64,000 nucleotides of DNA from Ascochyta rabiei (Eukaryota > Ascomycota > Dothideomycetes > Pleosporales > Didymellaceae), in the NCBI RefSeq assembly GCF_004011695.2, contig NC_082405.1, forward strand, positions 1,240,001-1,304,000, read 5' to 3'. This document shows positions 11,031 through 22,458 of the stretch, in pieces (positions within the stretch are counted from its first letter, which is position 1; the number at the start of each line of letters is the position of its first letter). A program made the translations under genes and the position numbers. The notes beneath the pieces were generated by a model. That model had not been told where the DNA came from. It ran no database searches and saw nothing but the letters and a program-made list of their open reading frames with translations.

Positions 11031-11974
11031 ATGTTCGCCGCTCGTCAATTGCTTCTAGCGCGCCCAGTCGCTGGTCGCCGTCTTTTCCACGCATCGGCGC
11101 CCGTCTTGGTCAAAGTCGGTGACAAGCTGCCCAATGTCGAACTCATGGAGAACTCGCCGGGCAACAAGGTCAACATTGCCGACGAGCTGAGGACCGGCAA
11201 AGGTCTCATCATTGGTAATCTATGAGCAGCAATTACACAATGGCTTCCACTGACCATGCCTTGTCTACAGGAGTCCCAGCGGCATACTCACCAGCTTGTT
11301 CTGAAAACCACATCCCTGGATACATCAACTCAGCCAAACTCAAAGACGCTGGAAAGGTTTTCGTGGTTTCTGTCAACGACAGCTTCGTGTGAGTGCGCTC
11401 GAGCAATTGCTCCTTTTGTGCAGTTCGACTCACCGCTCCCTCGACTGCTGAGACTGTCTCGGATCGAAGTGCCGCCCGTTGTCCTCAGTTCGATGCAAAC
11501 GTGACCAGCACATGTAGCATGAGACCTTACCATGGCCCTTGTCGTGCAACCTCACTGGCACATGTCCCGTCGTTCGTGTTACTGTCGCTTCGCAAACTAG
11601 AAGATAAGGCTTGTTACTGACTTCACATAGAATGAAGGCGTGGGGCAAAACATTGGATCCTTCAGGCTCAAGCGGCGTAAGATAACCCGGTGATCCTGTA
11701 GTCTGTTTCTTGGCTGTACTTACGTCTTCAGATTCGTTTCCTTGCAGACCCCAGTTTGGCTTTCACCAAGGGTCTTGATCTTTCCTTCGATGCCGCCTCC
11801 ATCTTTGGTGGCGACCGCTCCAAGCGTTACGCCCTCGTCATTGAAGATGGCGCTGTGAAGGAGGCGCACGTCGAGTCGGACAACACCGGACTGAATGGTA
11901 CGTGTGCTGCCCTTTTCTCTCCTGAAGCTCTTACTGACCAGGAAACAGTTTCCGCAGCAGACAAGGTCTTGTGA
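11031..11974 (+). CDS. Mitochondrial peroxiredoxin, Prx5/AhpC-TSA type, single cysteine
   Basis: It reduces hydroperoxides with a peroxidatic cysteine. Exons are 11031..11214, 11271..11388, 11631..11676, 11732..11897 and 11949..11974, giving 179 aa. The first 25-30 residues (MFAARQLLLARPVAGRR) are Arg-rich and acid-free, typical of a mitochondrial presequence. The active site reads PAAYSPAC (Cys71), matching the family pattern Pxxx(T/S)xxC, with Ser in place of the commoner Thr. No other cysteine is encoded, so a 1-Cys mechanism is likely. The C-terminal half (ADPSLAFTKGLDL, RSKRYALVIEDG) matches the fungal Prx5 branch. It is divergent from SKN7. Confidence 0.92.
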
Positions 11975-12916
11975 TCAAGAATACGAAACTACCCTGGCTC
12001 AAATCGATTCTTCTCAGGTTCATGAGTATGGAGAGTACGATCGTCCGTAGATCCTGACAACGTAGCACCGAGATTAGACAGATGTTGAGCCTTTGTCAAA
12101 GACGAGTCAAAGAGACAGCTAAGACGAGACGAAGTACCTTTAAACTCAAGAGTTTGCTTTGAGCAACTGCATCCACAACGATTTTAAGTCTCGGTGATCA
12201 TCCTCTTACTCTACTGCTGTACACCGTCACCGCGCAAACTAATCGTCAAATTGAGATGCCACGACGAGACCTCGTATCTTGCAAGGAAAACGGACTACAG
12301 ACAGTCGAACTCTTTGATTCAAACAACCAGTCAAGTTAGGCCTGTTAAACTGTTTGCTTGGTAAAATTACTGCCCTCTTCGCACACTATTAATAATTTTT
12401 TAGAACTAGTCAAAGACCTCCATGCTTTGCTTCAGAAGCCGGGGGCTGCTAGCTGCTACACCCCTTCTTTCTGCGACATGAGAACTACGATGAACGGAAA
12501 TGTTTAACCATAATTGCGCCGATGATACACAATTCTACGCACTCTGCACTAGAGTTCCGCTCTTCACAGTCGGAAACGCACAGTATTATTGCTAGACTAA
12601 ATCTATGTAAGGGTACTTGGGATCTTTCTTTCTCTCGCTCCTCAGTTGTTTTCCTATGGTGACTTACAGATGAAGGATAACCTAGGAAATGCGATGCGAG
12701 TCACTAGTACACTACCAAGGCCTGACAGCAGCAATGGGCGACATCAACAGATTTGGCCAATCGTGATGTGCTCTGGTCCTCCCTATAAGAGCAGCATATC
12801 ATCGACATCCAGTGTCAAAGAACTTGTTCTTCAGCGTAGATTCCAGTCCGATAAGGTCATTAATTTCAATTCGACTATCAGCAACCACAACAGTTTGCCT
12901 TTCCTGCGTCCTTGTC
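11975..12916. other. Intergenic, peroxiredoxin and formamidase 3' flanks (convergent)
   Basis: This is 942 bp of moderately AT-rich DNA between converging genes. I see no exon, RNA gene or notable repeat. Confidence 0.5.
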
Positions 12917-14583
12917 CTACTTGCCCGCGAACGCGCAGCTTCCCAGGTCCTTCTTCTCGGCTGGAAGATGCGGCGAGATATCGAAGTCGAATATGTCCAC
13001 TGGAAGACCAATGGTGGTACATGCGTTAGGAATGTCGACGATACCTGCAATATGACCCTGGACTGGAGCACAAGATAGCAAGAGGTAGATCTGGTAGTCA
13101 CTGTAGCCTGCGTTGATTGTTAGGCATCAGAACAACGTCGTTGTGAGAGAGAGAGAAGGAGAATATCAAACTTACCAAACCGCCTCAGATACTCAATTAC
13201 TCGCAAACATGTTTGTCGATACGCAACCGTCGCATCGAGATAATGCTGTTTCCCATGCTCATCGACCGAGAATCCCTCGAAATAGATGTATCTGCCCGGC
13301 CCAAATTGCGGCTCCACGGGTCCCGGGATGTAGATGGGGCTCTTCATGTCCAGCTGCTTTACGCCGCCCTTCATGACCGAGAACTTGATCGTGATGACAC
13401 CCGCCATCTCGATCGCGCCACAGAACGAGATCTCGCTGTTGTTGCCGTCAGCCACTGACCAAGGAGAGCGGTACCTCGGAGCTTATCCACTTGCCCATCG
13501 CCCTGCGAGAAATGCAGATCGCCAACACTAAACTTTGCGCCCTTGACGTGTACCGGGAGGAACACCTTGGACCCACGCGACAAGTTCTTGATGTCGCAGT
13601 TACCGCCATGTTCAGGACGACCGGGGATCGTACGAGCGCCTTCGCGCCCAACTTTTTCTTTCAGATCTGCATCAGCAGACCCGGCGTGCGCGTTCTTGGG
13701 CTGCGGTGGCTGGGCGACAATGCGGTCGTGCGTATGTGCGCAGGCTTCGATCAGCTCGCCTTCGCGCTTGTTCCAGAGGGCGAGGACATCGGCGGAGGGC
13801 GCGCAGCCGAGGATGCCGGGGTGCTGGACTCGTGAGCAGGTGTGTTGTTAGATTTGGCTGGGGGAGACGTACGATTAAGCCGGCGAAGCGGACGCCAGGG
13901 ATATGGCGGGAGGAGCAGAATATGCCTTCGAAGTCCCAGATGGCTTTTGCCCTGAGATTGAGGTTAGTGCGCTGAGAAGATAGTCACGCTGGAGACAGTC
14001 TTTGGCGCAGACAAAGCGAAGAGACCCGATGATACCGACACCCAATCTTGCACTCACTCGAAACGCAAAGAAGAAAAGAAGAGAACTTACGGTTCAGGGT
14101 AAATCTCATCCAAGAACCCACCCCCATTGTCCTTCGCAAATATCCCTGTAAACCCCCATGGCTGCTCTTCAAGCGGTTGCACATCCTGAATCTCCAGCAC
14201 CAGAACATCGCCCGGCTCCGCTGTCTCGATATCAAAAGGACCCGTCAGGTAGTGGATCTTGGTCAGATCGACGTCGCGGATATCGTCGGCCGAGTCGTTA
14301 TTGCCAATCTGCCCGCCCGTCCAGTCTACGCATTCGATCTTGACGACTTCGTTGTTCTTGATGGTGCCGACCGAGGGAACTGGGCTGTGTCAGTGCGAGA
14401 ATGGGTGATGTGAGGAATGCGAGGATTACTGTCGGGGTGCCAACGGTTCTGGACGAGTGTCAGTATGTCGAATTTAGGAGGATGACACTTGGTATTTCAG
14501 GAGCATACATGAAGGACTTTTTGATCGGCTGCTGGTGTGTCGAGGTCGACCTTCGCGGCGTATCTGAGGCCTTCTTTGCCCAT
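12917..14583 (-). CDS. fmdS: Formamidase (acetamidase/formamidase family)
   Basis: It hydrolyses formamide to formate and ammonia, in nitrogen scavenging. Seven exons: 14509..14583, 14430..14448, 14091..14379, 13873..13951, 13495..13823, 13176..13435 and 12917..13107, giving 413 aa, close to the fungal family length. Recognisable blocks are VLHNRWHPDIPSVGTIKNNE near the start, WTGGQIGNNDSADDIRDVDL, the glycine-rich GIFAKDNGGG, LIHPGILGCAPS, LHFSQGDGEISFCGAIEMAG and DIPNACTTIGLPVDIFDFD. Exon 2 is a 19-nt microexon. The 13436..13494 intron has a GC donor (GCAAGT) and an AG acceptor; no GT alternative keeps the conserved GDGEISFC block in frame. GATA motifs crowd its promoter. Confidence 0.93.
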
Positions 14584-15123
14584 TTTTGAGATATGCGAAA
14601 GCGCAGGTGAACGTCTATGAGCCCGACAAAAGTTCGATTGGCGTGGGACAGAGAAGGGAAGCCAAGAATGACGTTCACGAGAAGCGAGGGAGCATCACGG
14701 TTATAACAGCAGACGCGGGGTACATCAACCCAACCCAAAGAGATCAATTGCTATCTCATCCAGATCTACTGCAGCATCCGTCCGAGGAGACAAGCGCCCG
14801 AACCAGAGCCCGGCTCTTAAATGTACAAGGAGCTTGATAAGCTTAGCGATAGCTGATAGGAAGGTGTTTACGTATCTTCGGATACAGCATCTGTACAGAG
14901 CTACCGTTTTGGGAGAGGAGCTTGCCCCGCAGTGGGGTCGGCGGGGTCAAGCCACACCGTTCCACCTCGTATGCCATCATCATGCTACGACCCTAACGAT
15001 TCGATAGCTAGCACACAGTACAGCAGCTGGTCACCTTGCACCTATCATTAGGTACATGTTTTGTCGTCCATCATAGCGCGCTTTCTGCACCCGACAGGTT
15101 CCTGTCCAGCTAATGTAGCTTGC
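14584..15123. other. Formamidase promoter side / membrane protein 3' flank
   Basis: This 540-bp gap contains six HGATAR motifs on either strand: 14751..14756, 14835..14840, 14847..14852, 14854..14859, 15002..15007 and 15042..15047. I see nothing coding. Confidence 0.55.
14835..14859. promoter_or_regulatory. Cluster of three GATA-factor sites upstream of formamidase
   Basis: TGATAA, CGATAG and TGATAG lie within 25 bp, about 250-275 bp upstream of the formamidase start. HGATAR is the known AreA/Nit2 nitrogen-regulator consensus, and formamidase is a known AreA-type target in Aspergillus. Motifs are seen directly; regulation is inferred. Confidence 0.5.
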
Positions 15124-16575
15124 CTAGCTGAAAGTCTTCCGGGGGGTTTGTCGAACGTCCGACTTGAAGCCAGGCTTGTGCATGTTGATGTTGTGTGCAT
15201 CCATGTGCTGCCACGGCAACTCCAGAAATTCGTGCTTGTTCTTCCAGCGAAGCGAGTCTTCCTTGAACTTCTCAGCCTCACTCGGTGGTAGAGGGGGCTC
15301 GGTGATCTTGGTGATCAAGTAGGCTGTAGATGCTTCGGCCAGGCCATAAATCAGGACACCAACAAGAGGGATCTTGACGAAGACGTAGAAGCCAAGTCCG
15401 AACCCGAAAAGTACGCCTGCCCGGTCCTTGAACCACAGCTGTTTCTGTTCCTTGTTGTAACGGACGCGTGCGAAGTATGGCTCAAGCTATAATAGATTGT
15501 TAGAGCCGCTAAGGTGTGCATAGGGCGTGAACGTACCAATTCACGCATGAGCGTACGAGAAGAGAAATATGCCTGTAGAAACGTGACCAGATACCTGCGC
15601 GGCAACAACAGAGAACCGGCAAAGATGGCAACTGCAGGCTGAGGTCCTACAGCCTTGTTGAAGGTGTAGAAACTGGCAGCAGGCAGCACGAACTTTCCCA
15701 CATAAGGAACGTATGATAGTGCCAACACAGCCAGCGATATGCCGGCCTTTCGGCCTTGCTTGACAGCCAGCAGGATGACTGTGTCCTTGATGGACTTCTT
15801 CTTCTCGTTCGGATCTCTCGGTGCGTGGGTGGGGTATTGTTCCAGATTCTGGGCATACATGGCGCGAAGGTTGTGCGGGTCTTCGGACTTGTGTTTCTGT
15901 ACGTAGGTGTGGTCGACCCACTGGAGGGAGTCCATGAACCTGATGCAATGGTCAGTGCCACAAATCATAATGCACACCGGGCCGTTACGTACATTCGATC
16001 CAGAGTGGGCGTGACGTAGCGCATCATGGTCATGAGAAAGAAGGGCACTTGGAGAACTGTATGCTCAAGGAAGTGCAGTCCGTCCACGATGCTTTCGTCC
16101 CAGGTGACGTGGTTCATGTCGACGAAGAGTGAGATGATCCATAACAGTACTCTGACACCGACGACCTAGCCCTGTCAGTAACTGTTCCTGGGTGAAGGCA
16201 GACCGAAGACAGGCTAAACTAAAGTTGCGTTGGGTGTAGTTTCCAGAGCAATGCCTTGTGGAGCTCACATGCCACTTCGTTGGTAAACTCTTGGCGATTG
16301 CGGTGTCCATCTAGGTTCTCAAGACGCGGGGCTGAAGAAGAGGAGCAGACATACAGGTACGGACACGAGGATCCTGATGGCGACTCCAGCAGCTACGGCG
16401 AGGGCTGCTTGGCGGTAATGGCTTGACGTGAAGAGCCCTGGGTTTTGGAGGGCACGGTTGACTGCAAGCACATGTCAATATTTGCCAGCAAACTACATGC
16501 TTGCGAACGGTCGGTACCTCCAACAAGCGTCAACTGGGCGCCACGCAAGATGGCATTAGGGTCGAAGTTGGACAT
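15124..16575 (-). CDS. Conserved fungal multi-pass membrane protein, function unknown
   Basis: Exons are 16518..16575, 16355..16461, optional 16269..16310, 15993..16165, 15537..15939 and 15124..15486; product is 367 aa without or 381 aa with the optional 42-nt exon. Hydrophobic segments include AVAAGVAIRILVSVP, VGVRVLLWIISLFV, LAVLALSYVPYVGKFVLPA, AVAIFAGSLLL and GVLFGFGLGFYVFVKIPLVG. Family-like features are LQWVDHTYVQKHKSEDPH and LLEPYFARVRYNKEQK. The organisation loosely recalls the Rrt8/Lds lipid-droplet and spore-wall membrane family, but I cannot assign it. Skipping the optional exon leaves two hydrophobic stretches contiguous, which I prefer. The alternative is phase-neutral. Confidence 0.82.
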
Positions 16576-17081
16576 GTTCCCTGAGATGAGATCTCAGCGA
16601 GCTGATGTTGCTTGTAAGGCAGCAAACTCGTTGTGCTGTGGTAAGGGCGCACAGCATGCGAAATGGTGGAGAACGACGCAATGACGTACCCGCGCCCTTC
16701 CGTGGACGCAGTGCATTTCAGGGTCCGCGCGCATACTAAGCGGACTGGCCTGCATTTCGACTGTTGACGTAGAAACCTCGAGTGCGTTGTTTATTAGCAT
16801 TTACAGCTACAAAGAGCTAACCCAACGGTGATCGCCCGTGTGGAGCCCGTAATTTCTGACGCTTGTGATTGACATCTGAAGCGCCGTGGATCCCGTGAAA
16901 CTCGCAACTCGCGCCAAGTGTTCAACGGGCACGCCAGGTCTCAGCCTGCTTACGACTCGACGGCCAACGCAGAAGAACACGACAGTACGACACGTACAAC
17001 GAACGGCACCGCACTCGCAACTGGCGAGCAACGCGTAGCACGACCCGCCGAAATTCGAAATGCCTGCATGAGCCACTTACC
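16576..17081. other. Divergent promoter region, membrane protein / INP1
   Basis: This 506-bp gap separates two outward-reading genes. I see no exon, repeat or recognisable site. Confidence 0.5.
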
Positions 17082-18884
17082 ATGTCCTCCCCAGTGGCTC
17101 CCTCGAGAACGGCAGAACACGCGCCGCCCCCACTGCACAATGCACGTCGCTCTTTCACAGTCCCTGCTCGGTTGAGGAGTAGCCCAGTACCATCGCCGGC
17201 TTCGACAAACAGTGCGGACGGCATAGAGACGCTGGTCGTCTGTCCGCATTCGAGGATCGTCTCCTTCACAGCTGCCGCTGCCGCCGCCCTGGCTGTCAGC
17301 GATCAAGTCGGCATTGCATGGAGGACGCCCACTGAGCGCACACTTGCTGTCGGTACGTGGCATCATATCGCCTGAAGTGTCTACTTGATTAACAAATAAT
17401 CTACAGGAGTTCTGCGCATCTATCGCGTGACAGCATCCAATGTGTCCTTCCTTAATTCCGGCAATCTACTGCACACCATCTTCCCTCGATCGCAATGTTG
17501 GTGTGTGGATGGGCAGTCAGTATTCGTACTAAGGATCAGGCAAGACTCCTACTACCGTATGGAACTACCATTCGAGACCGAGGAAGACAAGGAGAAGGTC
17601 TCACAGATCAAATCGGTCCTCGGCCAGGTCTTGCAGTATGAAAAAACGCAGTGCCCGTTTGCACGAAACTTCAAGGTCAAGCTGCCCGAACGCCCAAAAA
17701 CTCCACCACGGGAACGGCCAACGAGGAGACCTACACAAAAGGCAAAGAAGTGGACTTTCGATAAGACATGGATGCCCGAGGACGGGCTACGACCTTCTAC
17801 ACCGGTGCTCGAAGGTTCCGATTCGGCTAATACGTCTTCGTATGAAGAGGACGACCGATCAAGCATCCACACTGATACGAGCGACGTTCCCGTTCCTGAG
17901 ACCCCTGAAACTGTCTTCGAGAACACGCCGCCACCCAAAGTAGTACGAAGGCTGTCGGTTGCCGAGCGCGCACAACTGTTCCAGAGCCCACGTTCGGTTA
18001 CTGCACCGATATCTACTATAAGAAACAGATCAGCATCAACAGCTTCGTCGATGGGCTGCATCCCTGAGACAACAAAAGAGGAAACAGAGAACAAGAGCAA
18101 CGTCAAGCGGGCAGCATTAGAACGTAAGACGTCCACGGATGCTGCTAGCCTTCTATCGAGCGCAGACTCCTTCTACTCCCTGAGCGCGGCTCGGCGCAGT
18201 CCCTCACCTCCATTCGTGGACGCTGAAGCTGATATCCTTAACCCATGGGTGGACACTCCACTGAAGCAAGACGATACAAGAGGAAGGGCTAGACACCGTC
18301 GTGGTGTCTCGGAGCTTACCGTTCGAGCTACGTCCGCAGACTACGTCGACAAGTCTGTTCCTGTGACACCTGTTGTACCACTTCTACCGATGACAACACC
18401 GTCGATCGATGTACGCCCCTCATCTGCACCCCATACCCCTCCGCTTGTGAGCGACTCCGATGAAGATAGTCTTGAGCTTCCATCGCTAGATGTACCTACA
18501 CCGCCGCATATGATTCGCATGAGGAAGCTCACGGGTGCTTCTCCACGGCGAGCCGTTTCTCCAATGCCACAACCGCAGAACTTGTGTTTCCCCACCAAGC
18601 ACAAGCCACACCAAAAGTTTACGACCGCTCTAGTCCGCAAGACTTGCGAGATTGTTCTTGGTCCCCCACAACATCTCGTGTCGCTTATGCTGCGCATAGC
18701 AGCGAGCATCTCTAATGGCTTCGGCTTTTCTACTTACCGTGTTCGACGTACCAAGAGCATACCTGGCTCATGGGAGTCCAGTGGCGACGAGGACGAATGG
18801 GAAGAAGACGACTTCGGAATTCCTCTCAGCAACTTGGGGGAGCCGGTCTCACGCAGGACAGGGTACCCTTGTGAGTTGGACTGA
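17082..18884 (+). CDS. INP1: Inheritance of peroxisomes protein 1 (Inp1)
   Basis: Inp1 tethers peroxisomes at the cell cortex so that some stay behind during division. Exons are 17082..17352 and 17407..18884, joined in a Gly codon, giving 582 aa. The PH-like Inp1 domain spans about 45-210: the intron splits VG/VLRIYRVT, followed by VSFLNSGNLLHTIFPRS, QCWCVDGQSVFVLRI and KFKVKLP-like sequence at the domain end. The rest is long, low in hydrophobicity, rich in Ser/Pro/Thr and probably disordered, with acidic patches (SSGDEDEWEEDDF) near the end. N-terminal 45 residues are also disordered. Identity rests on the domain; confidence is good. Confidence 0.88.
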
Positions 18885-19956
18885 CCCTTACACATGACCA
18901 CTTGCATACCACACGGACAATACCAGGCGTTTTGCAGTTTTTCTGTCAGCATTTACATGGTTGGGCGACATGATCCGGAAAGGCTTGGTCGCATGTGTAT
19001 GATTTTGACGATTACGGAAAGTTACATGGTTGTAATATATCGATATGCCTGACAGACGGCTGGATTTCTGATTCAATACAAAGTAACATTGTCGCGACCT
19101 GCTGCATGTTCTGGTAGATGATTGGAAGATCGTATAGAGGCCAGCCTCATCATCGGTGACTTTAGGCCAGGACGCAAGCAATTTCATAGGTCAAGCTGTT
19201 TACTTCAGCGTTTCGGTGGTACGCTTTTCTCTTGCACGCATATGCCCCACTATGGACGCTTGAACAGGACTCGAACGATTATGACGGACCGCAGAGCAAA
19301 GCTACATGATCATGACGAGCATCCGAGCGGATCTTCGCCATTTCTCGCGATGTAGCGATGTAGCGATGTAGCGATGTAGCGACTAAGCTACTATGTGACT
19401 GTGAGCAATTGTGCGTACGCTTTCGAGAAGGACCCGTCGGCTCCAACCCGGTGGGCGGTCTGCAGCTGAACCACCACAGAGCGCTCGCTCGTCTGCAGCC
19501 ATAAGCCCCTCACCGCCGAACGGCGACCATACATCGCCGGAATTTATCAGTTCGTCCATGTGGACGGATTTCGTCGATGTTGCTCTCCAACTTGACCCAG
19601 ACTCTTGATGAGCGGCGCATGACGACGCAGGGCACTAGTCCCAGCCACGCAGACCTTACCTCGCAGCCAGCCTCCCTTCCTGACAACCAGCTTGATCATG
19701 GCGCCCAATCAGACCCGCAACTCCACCTGGAACTTCCAGCAGCTGCACGGTGAGCAAAGAGGCCCACTGACATGTTTGCATGTTGGAAGTCGCGTGGCAG
19801 GCTACCCGCCTCTTTGTTTAATAGTCCACGATGCACCCATGCGTAGAGGTTTGCCTGAGCTTTCTTTGATATCGTTTTACACGCTACACAATCAACACGA
19901 GTATATGATCGACTGCTAGTGCTGCATAGCCGGGTCCAAAAAGAGCATAGGGATTC
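18885..19956. other. Intergenic with 8-bp tandem repeat and a possible stray exon
   Basis: An open start MAPNQTRNSTWNFQQLH begins at 19698 and meets a good GTGAGC donor at 19750, but no acceptor joins it in phase to the ORF at 19957. A short 8-bp tandem repeat sits at 19351..19382. I see nothing else. Confidence 0.4.
19351..19382 (+). repeat. 8-bp tandem repeat, TGTAGCGA x4
   Basis: Four near-perfect copies of TGTAGCGA (last copy ends GAC). No coding potential. Confidence 0.85.
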
Positions 19957-20556
19957 ATGGACATTAGGGATTTGAGCATGGGTATCAGAACTGTATGCCG
20001 GGCGCCGACAAATTACTACTACGACAAACCACTTCCGCCGTTACCATACTACGGCGCCTTCAACATCGAGACTGAGCTGGTGCCCAAGCCACTCTTTAGC
20101 AGACTGACAGTACTGCCCTCAGCACGTGCCGCTTATGCAGTCGTGGAACCTTCATCACCGATCTACACATCCTCCATCTCCTCATCAAGCACGTCGCGGA
20201 CAACCTCTCTCCGATCATCACGACGCAGCATCTCGTCTTCAATCTCATCGGCATCGACACCCTTGAGCTCTGCGCCAAGCTCACCATGCTCCCAAAGACG
20301 CTCGCTCGCACTTACATGCTCCTCTCCTTCGACCGTGTGGTACACTCCTGTTTCCTCGCCAGAACCTAAACCAACACGACCACTCAGGAGGAAGGTCAGC
20401 CCCACTCATGAGACCCTGAGGAGTCTGAGAGCGAAAGAATCAGACGCGTGTTTGCAGCGAGTGTGCGATGAGCAGGTATCCGCTTATCTGAGCGGAGAGC
20501 TGTTCTCGCGAGTACGGATGAATCCCGGTCTTGATGTGTTGTTGGAAGAAGATTGA
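19957..20556 (+). CDS. Ser-rich hypothetical protein
   Basis: Single open frame of 199 aa with no recognised domain. It has KPLPPLPYYG near residue 25, then a long Ser/Thr stretch (about 65-125), then a basic-acidic C-terminal segment (LRSLRAKESDACLQRVCDEQ) and GLDVLLEED at the end. Codon third positions are GC-rich, which supports coding. Start is uncertain: Met1 (19957) or Met8 (19978), and an upstream exon is possible. No signal peptide or membrane helix. I cannot assign a function. Confidence 0.6.
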   Translation: MDIRDLSMGIRTVCRAPTNYYYDKPLPPLPYYGAFNIETELVPKPLFSRLTVLPSARAAYAVVEPSSPIYTSSISSSSTSRTTSLRSSRRSISSSISSASTPLSSAPSSPCSQRRSLALTCSSPSTVWYTPVSSPEPKPTRPLRRKVSPTHETLRSLRAKESDACLQRVCDEQVSAYLSGELFSRVRMNPGLDVLLEED

Positions 20557-22458
20557 AGTCAGAATGAGGAATCTACAATTACGCGTAGGTATCTATGAAG
20601 TATCCTTCAAAGCAAGATCTGACTGATCGCATGATAGATTACGACTTACGACGCATGACTTTTCCGGCCGCAAGTACTGGCGATGGCAAGGGGCAACGGA
20701 TATATTGGCGTTGATACTGAGGGTTTTGTTTTTCGCTATGATACCACATTTAGGGTAAATTGGTCTCCGTAGGACTTGGGGTCTGTACTTCACCTACTGC
20801 CCTTCCTGTAACTCCCCTGTAATGCACGTCTCATGTAGAGATATACATTATTGTTTTAATGACCATACCACAAAATTCAAATTGTGTTAGCGTGCCCGAT
20901 CGCTGAGTTTGTTAGAGATTGCCACTTTGGCCTCTCTGCTGCGTGTTTATTGCACTGTTGTGCGCTGGTCCCTGAATGTATTTACTGACCATGGCATACA
21001 TACGCCTGCTAAGTTCACCCCAAAGGGCTTGCTTGCTCTTTACCCTCTACTGATGATTTGCTGATACCTTGTTTGATAGGGTGCAGTGCAAGGAACAAGG
21101 TGGCGAAGCCCATTAATATGGGATTGCTCCACTTTCAGCACGGATGTGTGAACAATCGTCTCAAGATGATATTGCAATACCTGGGTATCGACTACTGATG
21201 TTGGTGTTGTAGTATAGTACTCGGCTCTCAACCTTCAGAAATTACCGGATACGAGTGTGCGTTCTCTCTTAATTCCGAGACGCACTCAAACTAGCTTTGC
21301 TGCCAAGATACTGCTAAAGACCTCCAAATATCGTTAGTAGCTTAAGTCAGGAAATGCTGCGCCTGAGCTTTTCTGCAAAATGAGAGCCTAGATGAAGTGT
21401 ACACGGCAGGGTGGTGTCGTCCATATCCTTTATTTGGCGAACAATCCCACAGGTGGCAAGAGGGTCGTCCAGTATGGACAGGTTTCGAAGCGGATCCTTC
21501 TGAGGAGATGCGGGGGAAGATACCGTGTTCGTATTGGTGCTTGTCCCAGTATTTGTACTGTCTGAATGATCGACGGGCCTGACCTTTGTCTTGGTACGCC
21601 TACCAAAGTTTCCACGCAAGGGTACTGGACTCTTTAGTTTTCGACTCCAATCTAATATGCTTCCTTGCTATTCAGTTCTGAGGTTAGGACGGGTTTAGGT
21701 TGGATTTGCGGCCACACCCTCAGGCCTGGCGCGATTAACAACGCCGGGTTGATGTCCCATGTCCCTGCAGCCACATCCGCTAGTACGCAGTAACCACGAG
21801 TCTTGGCTGGGCCCTCTTTTGCATCAATGCCCGTAGCACACGCGTGATGGGTCGGCGCTCGCTTATGTGCTCGGAAGGGTTGCCAGTGAGGCAGTCACAC
21901 GGCTGTGAGGACGTCACGGGCGTCCAAGGCTTTTCAACCACGTCGAGGGCACACTGAGAGGCTGCTTGGTGGAGAGAGGATGACCTCTGATGCAGCTGGC
22001 CGTCAATTGTCTCGTAAGGCACAAGCTAGCGGCTGGGAGCAGCGGCATCGCGCCAGTAGGCGGCAATCCGTGGAGTTTAGATCTGGAAGCTGTCTTCAAA
22101 GGTGGATCCTTTGAATCCGGGCCAGACAGGGATGTTGGAGGTGGTCAAAGCTGAGGTGCGTGGAAACACTCGCAACGAGACATGATGCCGGTAGTCTCCG
22201 CGGTCGATAGGCCGGTGCAAGCTGCTTTCTTGATTCTTGCTACGGATTCCACGATGTTGGATGCTAAACTGTGAGCGTTGATTGTGTTGCTGCTGGTCGA
22301 GTCAAGATGCAGAGATGTGGCCTGCAGCCGAGGCGCCACGGGATGGCGCAGCGCAGGCTTTGCGCTGCGCCGGACGTCCCTCTCACCGCACGTTATCTCT
22401 TTCACCACAAATCCAATCTAAACGCAGCTGTGCGACCCAATGATTTGCAGTGTGTCCG
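20557..22458. other. Long intergenic stretch, possible small minus-strand gene
   Basis: This is 1.9 kb. The only coding-like signal is a minus-strand open frame ending at 21347 (see findings). The rest, including relatively AT-rich 20600..21300, shows no gene, RNA or transposon trace to my reading. Confidence 0.4.

Noticed and set aside
19698..19749. First exon for the 199-aa protein at 19957
   Set aside because: Donor phase 1 cannot be joined to any acceptor that stays in the downstream frame; left as an unexplained open start.
20557..22458. Transposon remnant in the longest gene-poor stretch
   Set aside because: No terminal repeats, transposase or reverse transcriptase motif, and no RIP-like extreme AT content.
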